A stretch of DNA of 64,000 bases. Origin: Robertkochia sediminum. Its GTDB lineage: Bacteria; Bacteroidota; Bacteroidia; Flavobacteriales; Flavobacteriaceae. Below, piece after piece: positions 6,927 to 16,141 of the stretch. Positions within the stretch are counted from its first letter, which is position 1; each line of letters opens with the position of its first letter. The position numbers and the translations under genes are program-made. The stretch is taken from assembly GCF_016786255.1 (NCBI RefSeq), contig NZ_JADMKT010000080.1:8796-72795 (forward strand). Reading direction: 5' to 3'. The notes under the pieces are model-generated. The model was not told the origin of the DNA. It ran no database searches and was given only the letters and a program-made list of their open reading frames with translations.

Positions 6927-9026
6927 ATGAGTAAACAGATCAATGTAGCACTAATAGGGAATCCGAATACCGGAAAGACCTCTGTTTTTAATGCCCTTAC
7001 CGGACTTAATCAGAAAGTGGGAAATTATCCCGGTATCACCGTTGAAAAAAAGGAGGGGATCTGTAAATTGCCCCGTGGCGTTCGTGCTCATATCCTTGAC
7101 CTTCCCGGAACTTACAGCCTTAATGCGACCTCCCTCGATGAAAATGTGGTCATTGAGCTTCTTCTCAATAAGAAGGATAAAGATTTTCCCGATGTGGCCA
7201 TTGTGGTTACCGACGTGGAGAATCTTAAGCGCAACCTGTTGCTTTTTACCCAGATCAAAGATCTTGGAATCCCGACCATCCTGGTGATCAATATGGCCGA
7301 CAGGATGCGCAGAAAGGGTATTTCTCTTGATATTCCGTTATTAGAAGAGCGTCTTAAAACGCGTATCGCGGTGGTAAGTACGCGAAAAGGAGAGGGGATC
7401 GATACCATCAAAGTACTCATTTGCGATTACCGACATATTTCTACAGAACCTTGCCTGAATGCTTCGCTTATAGATCCTGAGTATTTCAACGGATTGCGAA
7501 AGGCATTTCCCAGTCATGATCTCTATAAGTTGTGGCTGGTGATCACCCAGGATGTGAATTTCGTAAACCTGGACCGTCAGCTTATTGAAGACACCTCCTC
7601 CTTCCGAACGCATTCAAAATCGGCCCTGAAGCGCTTGCAGCAAAAGGAGACCATCATGCGGTACCAGTTCATTAACGGGGTGCTCAAGGAAGGGTATGCT
7701 GTAGATGTGAATGCTGCCCGCGGATTCAGAGCTACCCTTGACAGGATACTAACGCACAAGGTGTGGGGGTATGTGATCTTTTTTATGATCATGCTGTTGA
7801 TCTTTCAGGCGATCTACGATTGGAGTAGTTACCCTATGGATTTTATCGACGAACTTTTTGCGTCTATAAGTGAATGGGTAAAAGAGACCATGCCTGCCGG
7901 GGCCTTCACGAATCTTATTGCTGAAGGGATCGTTCCCGGACTCGGAGGTATTGTGATCTTTATTCCACAGATCGCATTCCTATTCTTGTTTATAGCTATT
8001 TTGGAAGAGACTGGTTATATGAGTCGGGTCGTATTTTTGATGGATCGTGTGATGCGCCGCTTCGGACTTAGCGGAAAGAGTGTGGTGCCACTGATCTCCG
8101 GAACCGCATGTGCTATTCCCGCGGTGATGGCCACCCGGAATATTGAAAATTGGAAAGAACGTTTGATCACCATTCTGGTAACACCATTTACGACCTGTTC
8201 GGCAAGACTACCGGTATATCTCATTATTATCGCCCTGGTAATTCCCAATACGCGTTTTATGGGAATGAATATTCAGGGGCTCACGCTGATGTTGCTCTAC
8301 TTGTTAGGTTTCGGAATGGCCGTATTCTCGGCATGGGTGCTCAATAAGATCCTTAAGATCAAAAGCCGTTCGTTCTTTGTGGTGGAGATGCCTAATTACA
8401 AGCTTCCCCTGTTTAAGAATGTAATGATCACCGTGATCGAAAAAACCAAAAGTTTTGTTTTTGGTGCCGGTAAGATCATCCTTGCGATCTCGATCATTCT
8501 CTGGTTCCTGGCTTCTAATGGCCCGGGCGATACCTTTGACCGTGCTGAAGAACGGGTTGCCGAACAAGTAAATGTGCAGGACCTGACGCCTGCCGAACTT
8601 TCTCAAAAAGTATCTGCCTATAAACTACAGGAATCTTACATCGGGATCATGGGTAAGGCCATAGAGCCGGTAATTTCTCCTTTGGGTTACGATTGGAAGA
8701 TCGGTATTGCGGTGATCAGTTCGTTTGCCGCGAGGGAAGTTTTCGTAGGAACCCTGGCCACCATCTACAGTGTGGGTAATGATGAGGAGGAAACCATTAA
8801 GCGGCGTATGCAGGCAGAGATCAATCCGATAACGGGTGAGGCTTTGTTCAATCTGGCGTCGGGAGTGTCCCTATTGCTGTTTTACGCTTTTGCCATGCAG
8901 TGTATGAGTACGATCGCCGTGGTGAAAAAAGAGACCAACTCCTGGAAGTGGCCGATCATTCAGCTTGTTTTCATGTCGACATTTGCCTATATCGTAGCTT
9001 TTATCGCCTATCAATTGTTAAAATAG
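6927..9026 (+). CDS. feoB: FeoB, Fe(II) transporter with N-terminal GTPase
   Basis: 699-aa inner-membrane ferrous iron transporter. The N-terminal G domain has the P-loop GNPNTGKT (residues 11-18), a DLPGTYSL G3 motif and NMAD as G4. A helical linker follows, then a membrane domain of two gate segments (about 280-690) with the conserved GTACAIPAVMATR stretch and a CxxxxxV-type second gate. The length is normal. A strong Shine-Dalgarno (AAGGAGGTG) sits just before the ATG, which is unusual in this phylum. It is co-transcribed with feoA. The Cys-rich partner lies 1.7 kb further on. Confidence 0.96.
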   Translation: MSKQINVALIGNPNTGKTSVFNALTGLNQKVGNYPGITVEKKEGICKLPRGVRAHILDLPGTYSLNATSLDENVVIELLLNKKDKDFPDVAIVVTDVENLKRNLLLFTQIKDLGIPTILVINMADRMRRKGISLDIPLLEERLKTRIAVVSTRKGEGIDTIKVLICDYRHISTEPCLNASLIDPEYFNGLRKAFPSHDLYKLWLVITQDVNFVNLDRQLIEDTSSFRTHSKSALKRLQQKETIMRYQFINGVLKEGYAVDVNAARGFRATLDRILTHKVWGYVIFFMIMLLIFQAIYDWSSYPMDFIDELFASISEWVKETMPAGAFTNLIAEGIVPGLGGIVIFIPQIAFLFLFIAILEETGYMSRVVFLMDRVMRRFGLSGKSVVPLISGTACAIPAVMATRNIENWKERLITILVTPFTTCSARLPVYLIIIALVIPNTRFMGMNIQGLTLMLLYLLGFGMAVFSAWVLNKILKIKSRSFFVVEMPNYKLPLFKNVMITVIEKTKSFVFGAGKIILAISIILWFLASNGPGDTFDRAEERVAEQVNVQDLTPAELSQKVSAYKLQESYIGIMGKAIEPVISPLGYDWKIGIAVISSFAAREVFVGTLATIYSVGNDEEETIKRRMQAEINPITGEALFNLASGVSLLLFYAFAMQCMSTIAVVKKETNSWKWPIIQLVFMSTFAYIVAFIAYQLLK

Positions 9027-9104
9027 TTCAGGGGTCAGGTAATTTAGGAAAAGCGGAATGTGCTGACTTTGTTGTATTTTCGGCTTGATCAATCAATATT
9101 GTTC

Positions 9105-10325
9105 ATGCTAAAGAAAAATCAACAGCGGGTCATCTTGATCATTTTGGTGCTGCTCATCTTTTTCCTCATCTCCTTTGCGACCAATGTACTCAATGCCATT
9201 ATTGCTGAAGTGAGATCTACCTACGATCTGAGCCTTACCGCTACGGGACTCCTCCCTTTTTCTTTCTTTGTCGCCTATGGGGTCATGTCTGTTCCCGCAG
9301 GTTATCTCGCCGATAAGTTTCCTCCTAAGCATATTGTTGTTGCAGCCCTTGTTGCTATTGCCATAGCTGCCACCGGGTTTGTTGTGTTTCCGGACTACGG
9401 CCCGTTTTTAGTCGTGCTTTTTGCGATGGGGTGCAGTATGGCTGTTTTGCAGGTGGTTATTAATCCGCTCCTTCGCCTTGCCGCGGGGAGCGAGCACTTT
9501 GCATTCTATTCTCTTATAGCTCAGCTGGTCTTTGGTGGCGCCTCTTTTTTGAGTCCGCTGATGTACAAGAAAATGGTCGATCCCGAATCGAAAGATCTTT
9601 GGGAGGTCTTGCGCGATCTGGTTGCTCCGGCTGAAGGTTGGGTGGGGATGTATGTGCTTTTTGCCGTCATGGCCCTTATCCTTGCGGGGATTACGGCCGG
9701 CACTCCATTTCTGCAGGAAAATCAGAAGAATGGGCAGGACGATAAGGGCGGATTCAAAGCGCTGCTAAGGAGCCGTGCGACCTACTTTTACTTTTTCGGC
9801 ATCTTTTTTTATGTGGGGATCGAACAGGGTATAGGTAATTGGATATCTCCATTTCTTCAGGAATACCATAATCTCGATCCGCAAGTGTTAGGGGCTTTAA
9901 CCGTTTCCCGATTTTGGGGTATGCTTACCCTGGGATGTGTACTGGGCTTGTTCATGGTTAAAGTAATGGATAGTAAGCGGGTGCTGGCGGCCTTTACCTT
10001 CATGGCGATCGTATGTTTATTCGCTGCCTTGCTGGGCAATGCCTCCTTGGCGCTTATCGCCTTTCCGGCCTGTGGTTTCTTTATTTCTGTGATGTGGTCG
10101 GTGATCTTTTCGCTCGCCCTTAATTCGGTGAAGGAATATCACGGTACCTTCTCAGGGATCCTTTGTACCGGGATCGCCGGGGGAGCCTTTGTGCCTTTTA
10201 TCGTTGGTGCCCTGGGGTCGTTGATCTCCCTGCGTTATGCGATGTTCTTTTTGTTGTTGCCCCTGGCCTATGTGCTTTACATCGCGTTTAAAGCGAAACC
10301 CCTGGTGCGTAATAAGACGTTTTAG
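9105..10325 (+). CDS. MFS sugar/H+ symporter, FHS (fucose permease) family
   Basis: About 406 aa and about 12 hydrophobic helices, with the FHS-family pattern: N-terminal NVLNAIIAEVRSTYDLS, the loop motif GYLADKFPPKHI after helix 2, MAVLQVVINPLLR in helix 4, and a middle loop of about 60 residues. This family imports fucose, glucose or galactose with protons; the substrate is not readable here. I prefer ATG 9105 (MLKKNQQRV) because the upstream GTG at 9060 adds a poorly hydrophobic stretch with no clear ribosome site. It lies between feoB and the FeoB-associated protein on the same strand, without an evident link to iron. Confidence 0.85.
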   Translation: MLKKNQQRVILIILVLLIFFLISFATNVLNAIIAEVRSTYDLSLTATGLLPFSFFVAYGVMSVPAGYLADKFPPKHIVVAALVAIAIAATGFVVFPDYGPFLVVLFAMGCSMAVLQVVINPLLRLAAGSEHFAFYSLIAQLVFGGASFLSPLMYKKMVDPESKDLWEVLRDLVAPAEGWVGMYVLFAVMALILAGITAGTPFLQENQKNGQDDKGGFKALLRSRATYFYFFGIFFYVGIEQGIGNWISPFLQEYHNLDPQVLGALTVSRFWGMLTLGCVLGLFMVKVMDSKRVLAAFTFMAIVCLFAALLGNASLALIAFPACGFFISVMWSVIFSLALNSVKEYHGTFSGILCTGIAGGAFVPFIVGALGSLISLRYAMFFLLLPLAYVLYIAFKAKPLVRNKTF

Positions 10326-10520
10326 GTAGATCGGGAAGTAGGGACATCGGGAGCCGGTAATTCCGGAAAATTCGAGAACCACGCATCCGGAGGGTACTTC
10401 CGGTCTTACGGGTTGCTTTTCTTTTTAATAGATCTTTTCACCCGAATTGGTTCGTACTTTCTTTAATTACTCTAATCATAAATTCCAAAAGTTCAAATTT
10501 CCAATTATTTTATTCATTTG

Positions 10521-10623
10521 CATACCCGCATACCCGCATACCCGCATACCCGCATACCCGCATACCCGCATACCCGCATACCCGCATACCCGCATACCCG
10601 CATACGCGCATACCCGCATACCC
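10521..10623 (+). repeat. Tandem 8-bp repeat (CATACCCG)n, about 13 copies
   Basis: Thirteen near-perfect copies of CATACCCG, one variant reading CATACGCG, the last incomplete. A 10630-10660 stretch with GTAACTGCATAACTTT follows, then repeated ATTCCCT words to about 10710. The 10326-10727 interval has no gene. The array could translate on the + strand (PHTRIPAY repeats), but this is a by-product of an 8-bp unit read in all frames. Such microsatellites slip during replication. Confidence 0.9.
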
Positions 10624-10715
10624 TCTTCACTGTGTCACTGCGTAACTGCATAACTTTATTCCCCATTCCCTATTCCCTGATTCCCTATTCCCTATTCCCT
10701 ATTCCCACATTTCCC

Positions 10716-10723
10716 TATCTTTG
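10716..10723 (+). promoter_or_regulatory. -7 box directly upstream of the FeoB-associated gene
   Basis: TATCTTTG matches TAnnTTTG and ends only 4 bp before the ATG at 10728. The transcript would start at or next to the start codon, so it would be leaderless or nearly so. Confidence 0.5.
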
Positions 10724-10727
10724 CACT

Positions 10728-10880
10728 ATGAACACTTTGATCCAAAACATACTCGTTATTGTTACGATCGCCATTGCAACGGTCTACCTGGTGAATAAAT
10801 TCCTCCTTCCTGCCAAATACAAGATCTTCGGAAAGAAAAAGTCGGCTGGTTGCGGTCAGGGCGATTGCGGTTGCCACTAA
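10728..10880 (+). CDS. FeoB-associated Cys-rich membrane protein
   Basis: 50-aa protein: one N-terminal membrane helix (about 5-27), a basic stretch, and a C-terminal Cys motif C-x4-C-x-C-H (AGCGQGDCGCH). This matches the small FeoB-associated Cys-rich membrane proteins found with Feo systems, proposed to act like the FeoC/FeoB C-terminal partner in handling Fe(II). It lies 1.7 kb downstream of feoB behind a sugar permease and the CATACCCG array, with its own -7 box, so it seems uncoupled from the feoAB transcript. Confidence 0.88.
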   Translation: MNTLIQNILVIVTIAIATVYLVNKFLLPAKYKIFGKKKSAGCGQGDCGCH

Positions 10881-10977
10881 AAATACCCTCAGCGCAGAAT
10901 AGCGCCCTCCCTGCCTTTTGCGCCTTGCCTTCATTTTCGTACTTTACTTCTCGTAATAACCATATCAAATACGTTTC

Positions 10978-13900
10978 ATGAGAATTTTATTATCGCTTTG
11001 CCTGTTATTGGCGGGCACTGCCGGCTATGCACAGGGAACACGTTTGTTACGTCAGCCTGCGATGTTCGGCGACCAGATCGTTTTTGTTTACGCCAATGAC
11101 CTTTGGAAGGTCAATAAACAGGGAGGGGAGGCTGTGCGTCTTACCTCAGATGCAGGGTATGAATCCCTTCCGCATTTTTCACCCGACGGTAAACATATCG
11201 CGTTTACGGCAGAATACGGCGGGAATACCGATGTGTATGTGATCCCTTCCGAGGGAGGGAGTCCGCAACGGCTCACCTGGCATCCCGGGGGGGATTTTGT
11301 CCAGGGATGGACTCCTGACGGAAAGGTGATGTTTCGCTCTTCAAGGGAGGGCGTACCCACTCGCCTCAACCGATTTTATGCTGTGGGTATTTCCGGAGGT
11401 ATGCCGGAAGCACTCGATATTCCGCGAGCAGCCTTTGGGGAATTATCTCCCGATGGTGCAATGGCCGCTTACACGCCCATAACCTTCTGGGATCCTGAAT
11501 GGCGTAATTATCGCGGCGGACAAGCAATGCCGGTATGGATACTCGATATGAAGACCAAGGCGCTTACCAGGACACCGCAAAAAACCGGCGAGCGCCATTT
11601 GGATCCGGTATGGTACCAGGGGAAGGTGTTCTATATTTCTGAACGTGACCTGGCGGCCAATATCTGGTCTTACGATCCTCAAACAATGACAGAACAACAA
11701 CATACCTTTCATAAGAAATTCGATGTAAAAAGCCTTGATGCGAGTCCGGATGGGATTGTTTACGAGCAGGGAGGGTACCTTCATCTTTTGGATGTTGAAG
11801 GCGGAAACACCACCCAACTCGAAGTGCATGTAAACGGAGATATGAGCTTTTCACGTCCCCGGTGGGAAGAGATCAGTGCTGCAGCTATAGGAACAGGAAA
11901 TGTGTCTCCTACAGGGCAACGCGGGATCTTTGAATACCGCGGAGAGGTGGTTACCGTTCCCAGGGAACACGGGAGTATGCGTAATCTTACCAATTCTCCC
12001 GGAGTGGCCGATCGGTCTCCGGTGTGGTCTCCCGAAGGTGATGAGGTCGCATGGTTCTCTGATGCCAGCGGCGAATACCGCCTGGTTATTGCCGACCAGT
12101 ACGGAGTGGTAAAAAAGCATATCGATATTCCGAAACCTACCTTTTATTTTGAGCCCGCCTGGGCCCCGGGAGGTAAGCACATTGCCTTTACCGATACCGA
12201 TTACCGGGTATGGCTGGCCGACGTGACTGCCGGAACGGCAAAGACCATCGATGCCGATCGCTATGCGCATCCCAACAGAACGATGAATCCTGTATGGTCT
12301 CCGGACGGAAAATGGATCACCTACGTAAAGCAGCTGGAGAGTCATTTTAAGGCGGTTTTTGCCTATCATACAGATACTGGTAAGGTGCTTCAGCTCACCG
12401 ATGGGATGGCCGATTGTATTTCGCCCGTGTGGGATGCCAATGGGAAATACCTGTATTTTCTGGGGAGTACCGATTACGGACTCAATAGCGGATGGTTGGA
12501 TATGAGTTCCTACGATCCGTCGGTAAGCAGAAACCTGTATTGTCTTGTGCTTTCTGCAGAAGACGCATCACCTGTTCCCTTGCGATCGGATGATGAGACC
12601 GTAACTAAGCCTGCTGAAAAGGAGGATTCGAAGAAGAAGAAAAAGAAAAAAGACGAAGATAAGACCGAGGCAACCGTTAAGGTGGTTATTGATGCTGAAG
12701 GATTGTGGCAGCGTATTATTCCGTTAAAACCGGAAACGGCCGCTTATACCTCCCTTGAAGCCGGGGAAGACCTGCAGTTGCTATTGGCTGAAGAGATAGA
12801 AGGTGCCCGTGGCTATAAGGTGCATCACTACAAGGTCGATGAAGAAGAATTGGAAGACTTTGCAGAGGGTGTCAATTTTATGCGGGTAACGGCCGACCGC
12901 AAAAAGGTGCTTATGCGCCAGGGTGGTAAATGGGCCATCTACAATAGTAAAGGAAACACAAAGAACGATAAGGAGGCGGCCCTCGACTTTAATAAAAGCA
13001 TTAAGGTAGATCCAAAAGAAGAGTATCATCAGATCTTTAAAGAAGGATGGCGCTTTATGCGTGATTTTCTCTATGTTGATAATGTGCATGGAGCTCCGTG
13101 GGATGCCGTTTACGAATGGTATGCTCCCTGGATCGATCATGTGCGTCACCGTACCGACCTGAATTATGTGGTCGATATCATGAGTGGGGAGGTGTCTATT
13201 GGGCACTCCTACGTTTCGGGCGGTGATATGCCGGATCTCGACCGTGTTCCCGTAGGATTGCTAGGTGCCGACCTGGAGGTGGCTAACGGTCACTATCGCA
13301 TTGGGAAGATCTATAGTGGGGAAATGTGGAACCCGGGATTGGAAGCGCCACTTTCGGTACCAGGATTAAAGGTGAGTGAGGGTGATTATATCTTTAGTGT
13401 GAACGGGAGAACCCTCGATACCGGTGTTAATCCGTACAGCTTATTCGAACAAACTGCCGGCGAATTGGTGACCCTGGAAGTGGGTAGTAAGTCCGATGGC
13501 AGTGATAAAAGAAGCGTAACGGTAAAACCCGTGAGCAGTGAGCGCCAACTGAGGTCGGTAGCATGGGTGGAGGCCAACCGCAGAAAGGTTGATGAACTTT
13601 CGGGAGGTAAATTGGCCTATGTCTACGTGCCAAATACTTCCGGTCAGGGCTTTACCAGTTTTAATCGCTATTACTTTGCCCAGCAGGATAAAAAAGGGGT
13701 TGTTATTGATGAACGTAATAACGGTGGTGGTTCTGCTGCCGATTATATGATCGATATTATGTCACGTCAGCATTTTGGATACTTCAACAGTAAGACCGGT
13801 GACCACCGTCCGTGGACCACGCCAATGGCGGGGATCTGGGGGCCTAAGGTGATGCTTATTAACGAGCGTGCAGGTTCCGGTGGTGACCTTTTGCCCTATA

Positions 13901-14244
13901 TGTTCCGCGAAGCGAAGTTAGGACCTCTGGTGGGAACACGTACCTGGGGCGGACTCGTAGGAACGTGGGATACCCCGCGTTTTATTGATGGTGGGCGCAT
14001 GGTGGCACCACGAGGCGGATTCTATGACGTAAAAGGTGAATGGGCCGTAGAGGGCGAAGGAGTGGCTCCCGATATCGAAGTGATCCAGGAACCGTCAGCA
14101 TTGCTGGAAGGCAGAGATCCGCAGTTGGAGCGTGGCGTTCAGGAAGCACTCAAATTGCTCGAAACCGAAGCATTCGAACTCTTGCCTGAGCCGAAAGCTC
14201 CCGTAAGGTGGAAGCGTCCGGAAGGATTTAAAAACGATAAATAA
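10978..14244 (+). CDS. Tricorn-like S41 family protease with beta-propeller
   Basis: 1088-aa exported protease. A signal peptide (about 1-18, ending GYAQG) precedes a TolB/PD40-type propeller region (about 20-540, repeated LSPDGAMAAY, WSPDGKWITY and FSPDGKHIAF motifs). A Lys/Glu-rich linker follows (about 545-560), then a second propeller part, the tricorn C1 domain, a PDZ domain (about 760-850) and the S41 catalytic core (about 870-1060). The nucleophile region is NERAGSGGDLLPY, with the conserved RTWGGLVG after it. It probably degrades peptides in the periplasm. The five downstream + strand genes follow closely; with DUF6155 the gap is 6 bp, so co-transcription is likely. Confidence 0.9.
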   Translation: MRILLSLCLLLAGTAGYAQGTRLLRQPAMFGDQIVFVYANDLWKVNKQGGEAVRLTSDAGYESLPHFSPDGKHIAFTAEYGGNTDVYVIPSEGGSPQRLTWHPGGDFVQGWTPDGKVMFRSSREGVPTRLNRFYAVGISGGMPEALDIPRAAFGELSPDGAMAAYTPITFWDPEWRNYRGGQAMPVWILDMKTKALTRTPQKTGERHLDPVWYQGKVFYISERDLAANIWSYDPQTMTEQQHTFHKKFDVKSLDASPDGIVYEQGGYLHLLDVEGGNTTQLEVHVNGDMSFSRPRWEEISAAAIGTGNVSPTGQRGIFEYRGEVVTVPREHGSMRNLTNSPGVADRSPVWSPEGDEVAWFSDASGEYRLVIADQYGVVKKHIDIPKPTFYFEPAWAPGGKHIAFTDTDYRVWLADVTAGTAKTIDADRYAHPNRTMNPVWSPDGKWITYVKQLESHFKAVFAYHTDTGKVLQLTDGMADCISPVWDANGKYLYFLGSTDYGLNSGWLDMSSYDPSVSRNLYCLVLSAEDASPVPLRSDDETVTKPAEKEDSKKKKKKKDEDKTEATVKVVIDAEGLWQRIIPLKPETAAYTSLEAGEDLQLLLAEEIEGARGYKVHHYKVDEEELEDFAEGVNFMRVTADRKKVLMRQGGKWAIYNSKGNTKNDKEAALDFNKSIKVDPKEEYHQIFKEGWRFMRDFLYVDNVHGAPWDAVYEWYAPWIDHVRHRTDLNYVVDIMSGEVSIGHSYVSGGDMPDLDRVPVGLLGADLEVANGHYRIGKIYSGEMWNPGLEAPLSVPGLKVSEGDYIFSVNGRTLDTGVNPYSLFEQTAGELVTLEVGSKSDGSDKRSVTVKPVSSERQLRSVAWVEANRRKVDELSGGKLAYVYVPNTSGQGFTSFNRYYFAQQDKKGVVIDERNNGGGSAADYMIDIMSRQHFGYFNSKTGDHRPWTTPMAGIWGPKVMLINERAGSGGDLLPYMFREAKLGPLVGTRTWGGLVGTWDTPRFIDGGRMVAPRGGFYDVKGEWAVEGEGVAPDIEVIQEPSALLEGRDPQLERGVQEALKLLETEAFELLPEPKAPVRWKRPEGFKNDK

Positions 14245-14250
14245 GATAGG

Positions 14251-14763
14251 ATGTCGAAGCGATCGTTAAAAAAATACCTGGAAACCCTAAATGAAGAGCA
14301 GCTGCGTGAACAGATCATGGAGCTCTATACCACCTTTAAGGATGTCAAGGTCTATTACGACTTTGTTTTTAATCCGAAAGAGGATAAGCTGGTAAGGGAA
14401 TGCAAGGAAAAGATCGCAAACGAATACTTTCCGGTAAAAAGACGCAAGCCCAGGGCACGGCGTTCTGTCGCCCAGAAGTATATCAAGCACTTCCTGACCC
14501 TTGGGGTGAATCCGCTGCAAGTGGCCGATGTCATGTGGTATAACCTGGAGATCGCCACCACCTTTAATGCCGAAAAGCAGGTGAAGCAGGAGGCTTTTTA
14601 TAAGTCGATGGCGCGCTCGTTCGATGAGGCCCTGAAGTACACCCTGGTACACGGTTTGCTGGATCAGTTCAGGCAGCGTATTCACAAGGTCTTTGACGAT
14701 ATCGAAGCCCAGGAATGGCCGAGCTTGTATACCGTAGAACAAAGCATGCAATTATTAGAATGA
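14251..14763 (+). CDS. DUF6155 family protein
   Basis: 170-aa soluble, highly charged helical protein beginning MSKRSLKKYLETLNEEQLREQI, the pattern I associate with DUF6155 of Bacteroidota. A basic stretch (KRRKPRARRS, about 68-77) lies mid-protein. No signal peptide, membrane helix or catalytic motif is apparent. It starts 6 bp after the tricorn-like gene. Function unknown. Confidence 0.7.
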   Translation: MSKRSLKKYLETLNEEQLREQIMELYTTFKDVKVYYDFVFNPKEDKLVRECKEKIANEYFPVKRRKPRARRSVAQKYIKHFLTLGVNPLQVADVMWYNLEIATTFNAEKQVKQEAFYKSMARSFDEALKYTLVHGLLDQFRQRIHKVFDDIEAQEWPSLYTVEQSMQLLE

Positions 14764-14783
14764 ACCTAAAAACACAAAAACAT

Positions 14784-15236
14784 ATGAAATTTAAGACCCT
14801 CACCCTCTTGTTGATCGTTTTAGTAGCGGTGCCGGTATCGGCCCAGGATACCCTTTCGGATGCCAACAGGGATGCCATACATACCGTGCTGCAGGAGCAG
14901 GAAGAAGCCTGGAACCGTGCCGATATACCCGCGTTTATGGAAGGGTATTGGAAATCTGATCAACTGGTATTCGTTGGTTCCGGGGGTGTGGTTTCGGGTT
15001 GGGAGGCGACCAGGGATCGCTACCTGAAGAATTATCCCGACGCCGCTGCCATGGGGCAGTTGCGCTTTGAGATCATTAGAATGCAACAGGTAGGTCCGGG
15101 AGTTGCCCAGGTGCTGGGGAAGTTTATCCTCGACCGAAGTGATGAAACCCTGAGCGGATATTTTACCCTGGTGTGGAAAAAATTTGACGAAGGTTGGCGC
15201 ATAGTAAGTGACCATACGTCTTCTGCCAATCCTTAA
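14784..15236 (+). CDS. Exported SnoaL/NTF2-like (DUF4440) protein
   Basis: About 150 aa. A signal peptide (MKFKTLTLLLIVLVAVPVSAQ) is followed by an NTF2-like alpha+beta domain: helix with QEEAWNRADIPAFMEGYW, then LVFVGSGGVVSGWEATRDRY, and C-terminal strands ending GWRIVSDHTSS. This is typical of DUF4440/CaMKII-association-like periplasmic proteins of unknown substrate. The start is ATG 14784, because earlier in-frame ATGs (14715, 14760) run into the previous gene and spoil the signal peptide. A terminator follows. Confidence 0.85.
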   Translation: MKFKTLTLLLIVLVAVPVSAQDTLSDANRDAIHTVLQEQEEAWNRADIPAFMEGYWKSDQLVFVGSGGVVSGWEATRDRYLKNYPDAAAMGQLRFEIIRMQQVGPGVAQVLGKFILDRSDETLSGYFTLVWKKFDEGWRIVSDHTSSANP

Positions 15237-15260
15237 AAGGAACATAACCGTATTCAATCG

Positions 15261-15291
15261 CCGGAATGCATAATGTATTCCGGTTTTTTTT
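15261..15291 (+). terminator. Terminator after the SnoaL-like gene
   Basis: CCGGAAT and ATTCCGG form a 7-bp stem with a 9-nt loop, followed by eight T on the + strand. Confidence 0.85.
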
Positions 15292-15379
15292 GTCTTTTAG
15301 GATCGGTATTTCAAGGTTTAAGAGAATGATTATTTATTTTAAAGCTCTGAAAACCAATGAAATAACAATTTATTTTGTT

Positions 15380-15387
15380 TAACTTTG
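15380..15387 (+). promoter_or_regulatory. -7 box upstream of the Tat-exported DsrE-like gene
   Basis: TAACTTTG matches TAnnTTTG. It overlaps the alternative TTG start at 15385, which argues that translation starts later, at ATG 15448. Confidence 0.5.
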
Positions 15388-15447
15388 AAGGCTTTCATCT
15401 CCCGACGCTTTTCCTATTGCTATACACACCAACCAATACAAGCAGTA

Positions 15448-16131
15448 ATGGAAAAGCGACCGACCAATAATCGAAGAACCTTTCTGAGTACGCTGGCCAT
15501 GGGGGTTACCGCCTCCGGATTATCAGTTTTTGCGAATACAGCAATGGCAGCAGAGGCACTCAAGATCGAAGCCGCAGCGCTGAACGAATCAGATCAATGG
15601 TTTAAGAAGATCAAAGGAAGCCACAGGGTGGTTTACGACGGATCTACACCTCATGATGGCCTTCCGGTGGCATGGACCTATGTGTTTTACATGACCAATA
15701 ATATGACCGAAACTCCTGATGAAGATATGACCGCCGTTTGCGTGTTGCGTCATAGCGCTATTCCTTTTGCTCTTAGTGATGATATGTGGAATAAGTACAA
15801 GTTTGGCGAATTTTTCGAGGTTAACGACAATCTCGCCGGTGCTCCCGCATTGCGAAATGTAGTGTATGAGCCTGAAGACGGTGATTTCCCCGTTGCCGGG
15901 ATCCAGGGGATCAAACAGCTCCAGGAGCGAGGTGCCATGTTCTGCGTTTGTGATCTCGCCCTTAAGGTGTATAGTGGTTTTGTAGCCCAGGGCCTGGGGA
16001 TGGATTCGGAAAAAGTATATGAAGATTGGAAAAGTTCGGTGCTGCCGGGTGTAGAGATCATGCCCTCCGGAGTATGGGCTTTAGAGCGAGCTCAAAAGGC
16101 CGGTTGTGCTTACATTTTCGCAGGAAATTAA
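15448..16131 (+). CDS. Tat-exported DsrE-like protein
   Basis: About 227 aa. A twin-arginine signal (NNRRTFLSTLAMG, cleavage about residue 35 after AMA) precedes a domain with a DsrE/DsrF-like pattern: TYVFYMTNNMT strand, TAVCVLRHSAIPFAL strand and helix, GAMFCVCDLALKVYSG with a Cys-x-Cys at the position of the DsrE active-site loop, and a C-terminal VEIMPSGVWALERAQKAGCAYIF. The family handles sulfur transfer, but a Tat-exported version points to an oxidised or cofactor-bearing periplasmic use. It lies 10 bp upstream of a second small DsrE-like exported protein. Fold assignment is moderate; function unknown. Confidence 0.65.
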   Translation: MEKRPTNNRRTFLSTLAMGVTASGLSVFANTAMAAEALKIEAAALNESDQWFKKIKGSHRVVYDGSTPHDGLPVAWTYVFYMTNNMTETPDEDMTAVCVLRHSAIPFALSDDMWNKYKFGEFFEVNDNLAGAPALRNVVYEPEDGDFPVAGIQGIKQLQERGAMFCVCDLALKVYSGFVAQGLGMDSEKVYEDWKSSVLPGVEIMPSGVWALERAQKAGCAYIFAGN

Positions 16132-16141
16132 ACGTATAAGT

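Noticed and set aside
10447-10880. Proteins made of PHTRIPAY repeats on the + strand
   Set aside because: An 8-bp repeat without stop codons reads open in all frames; the real gene here begins at 10728.
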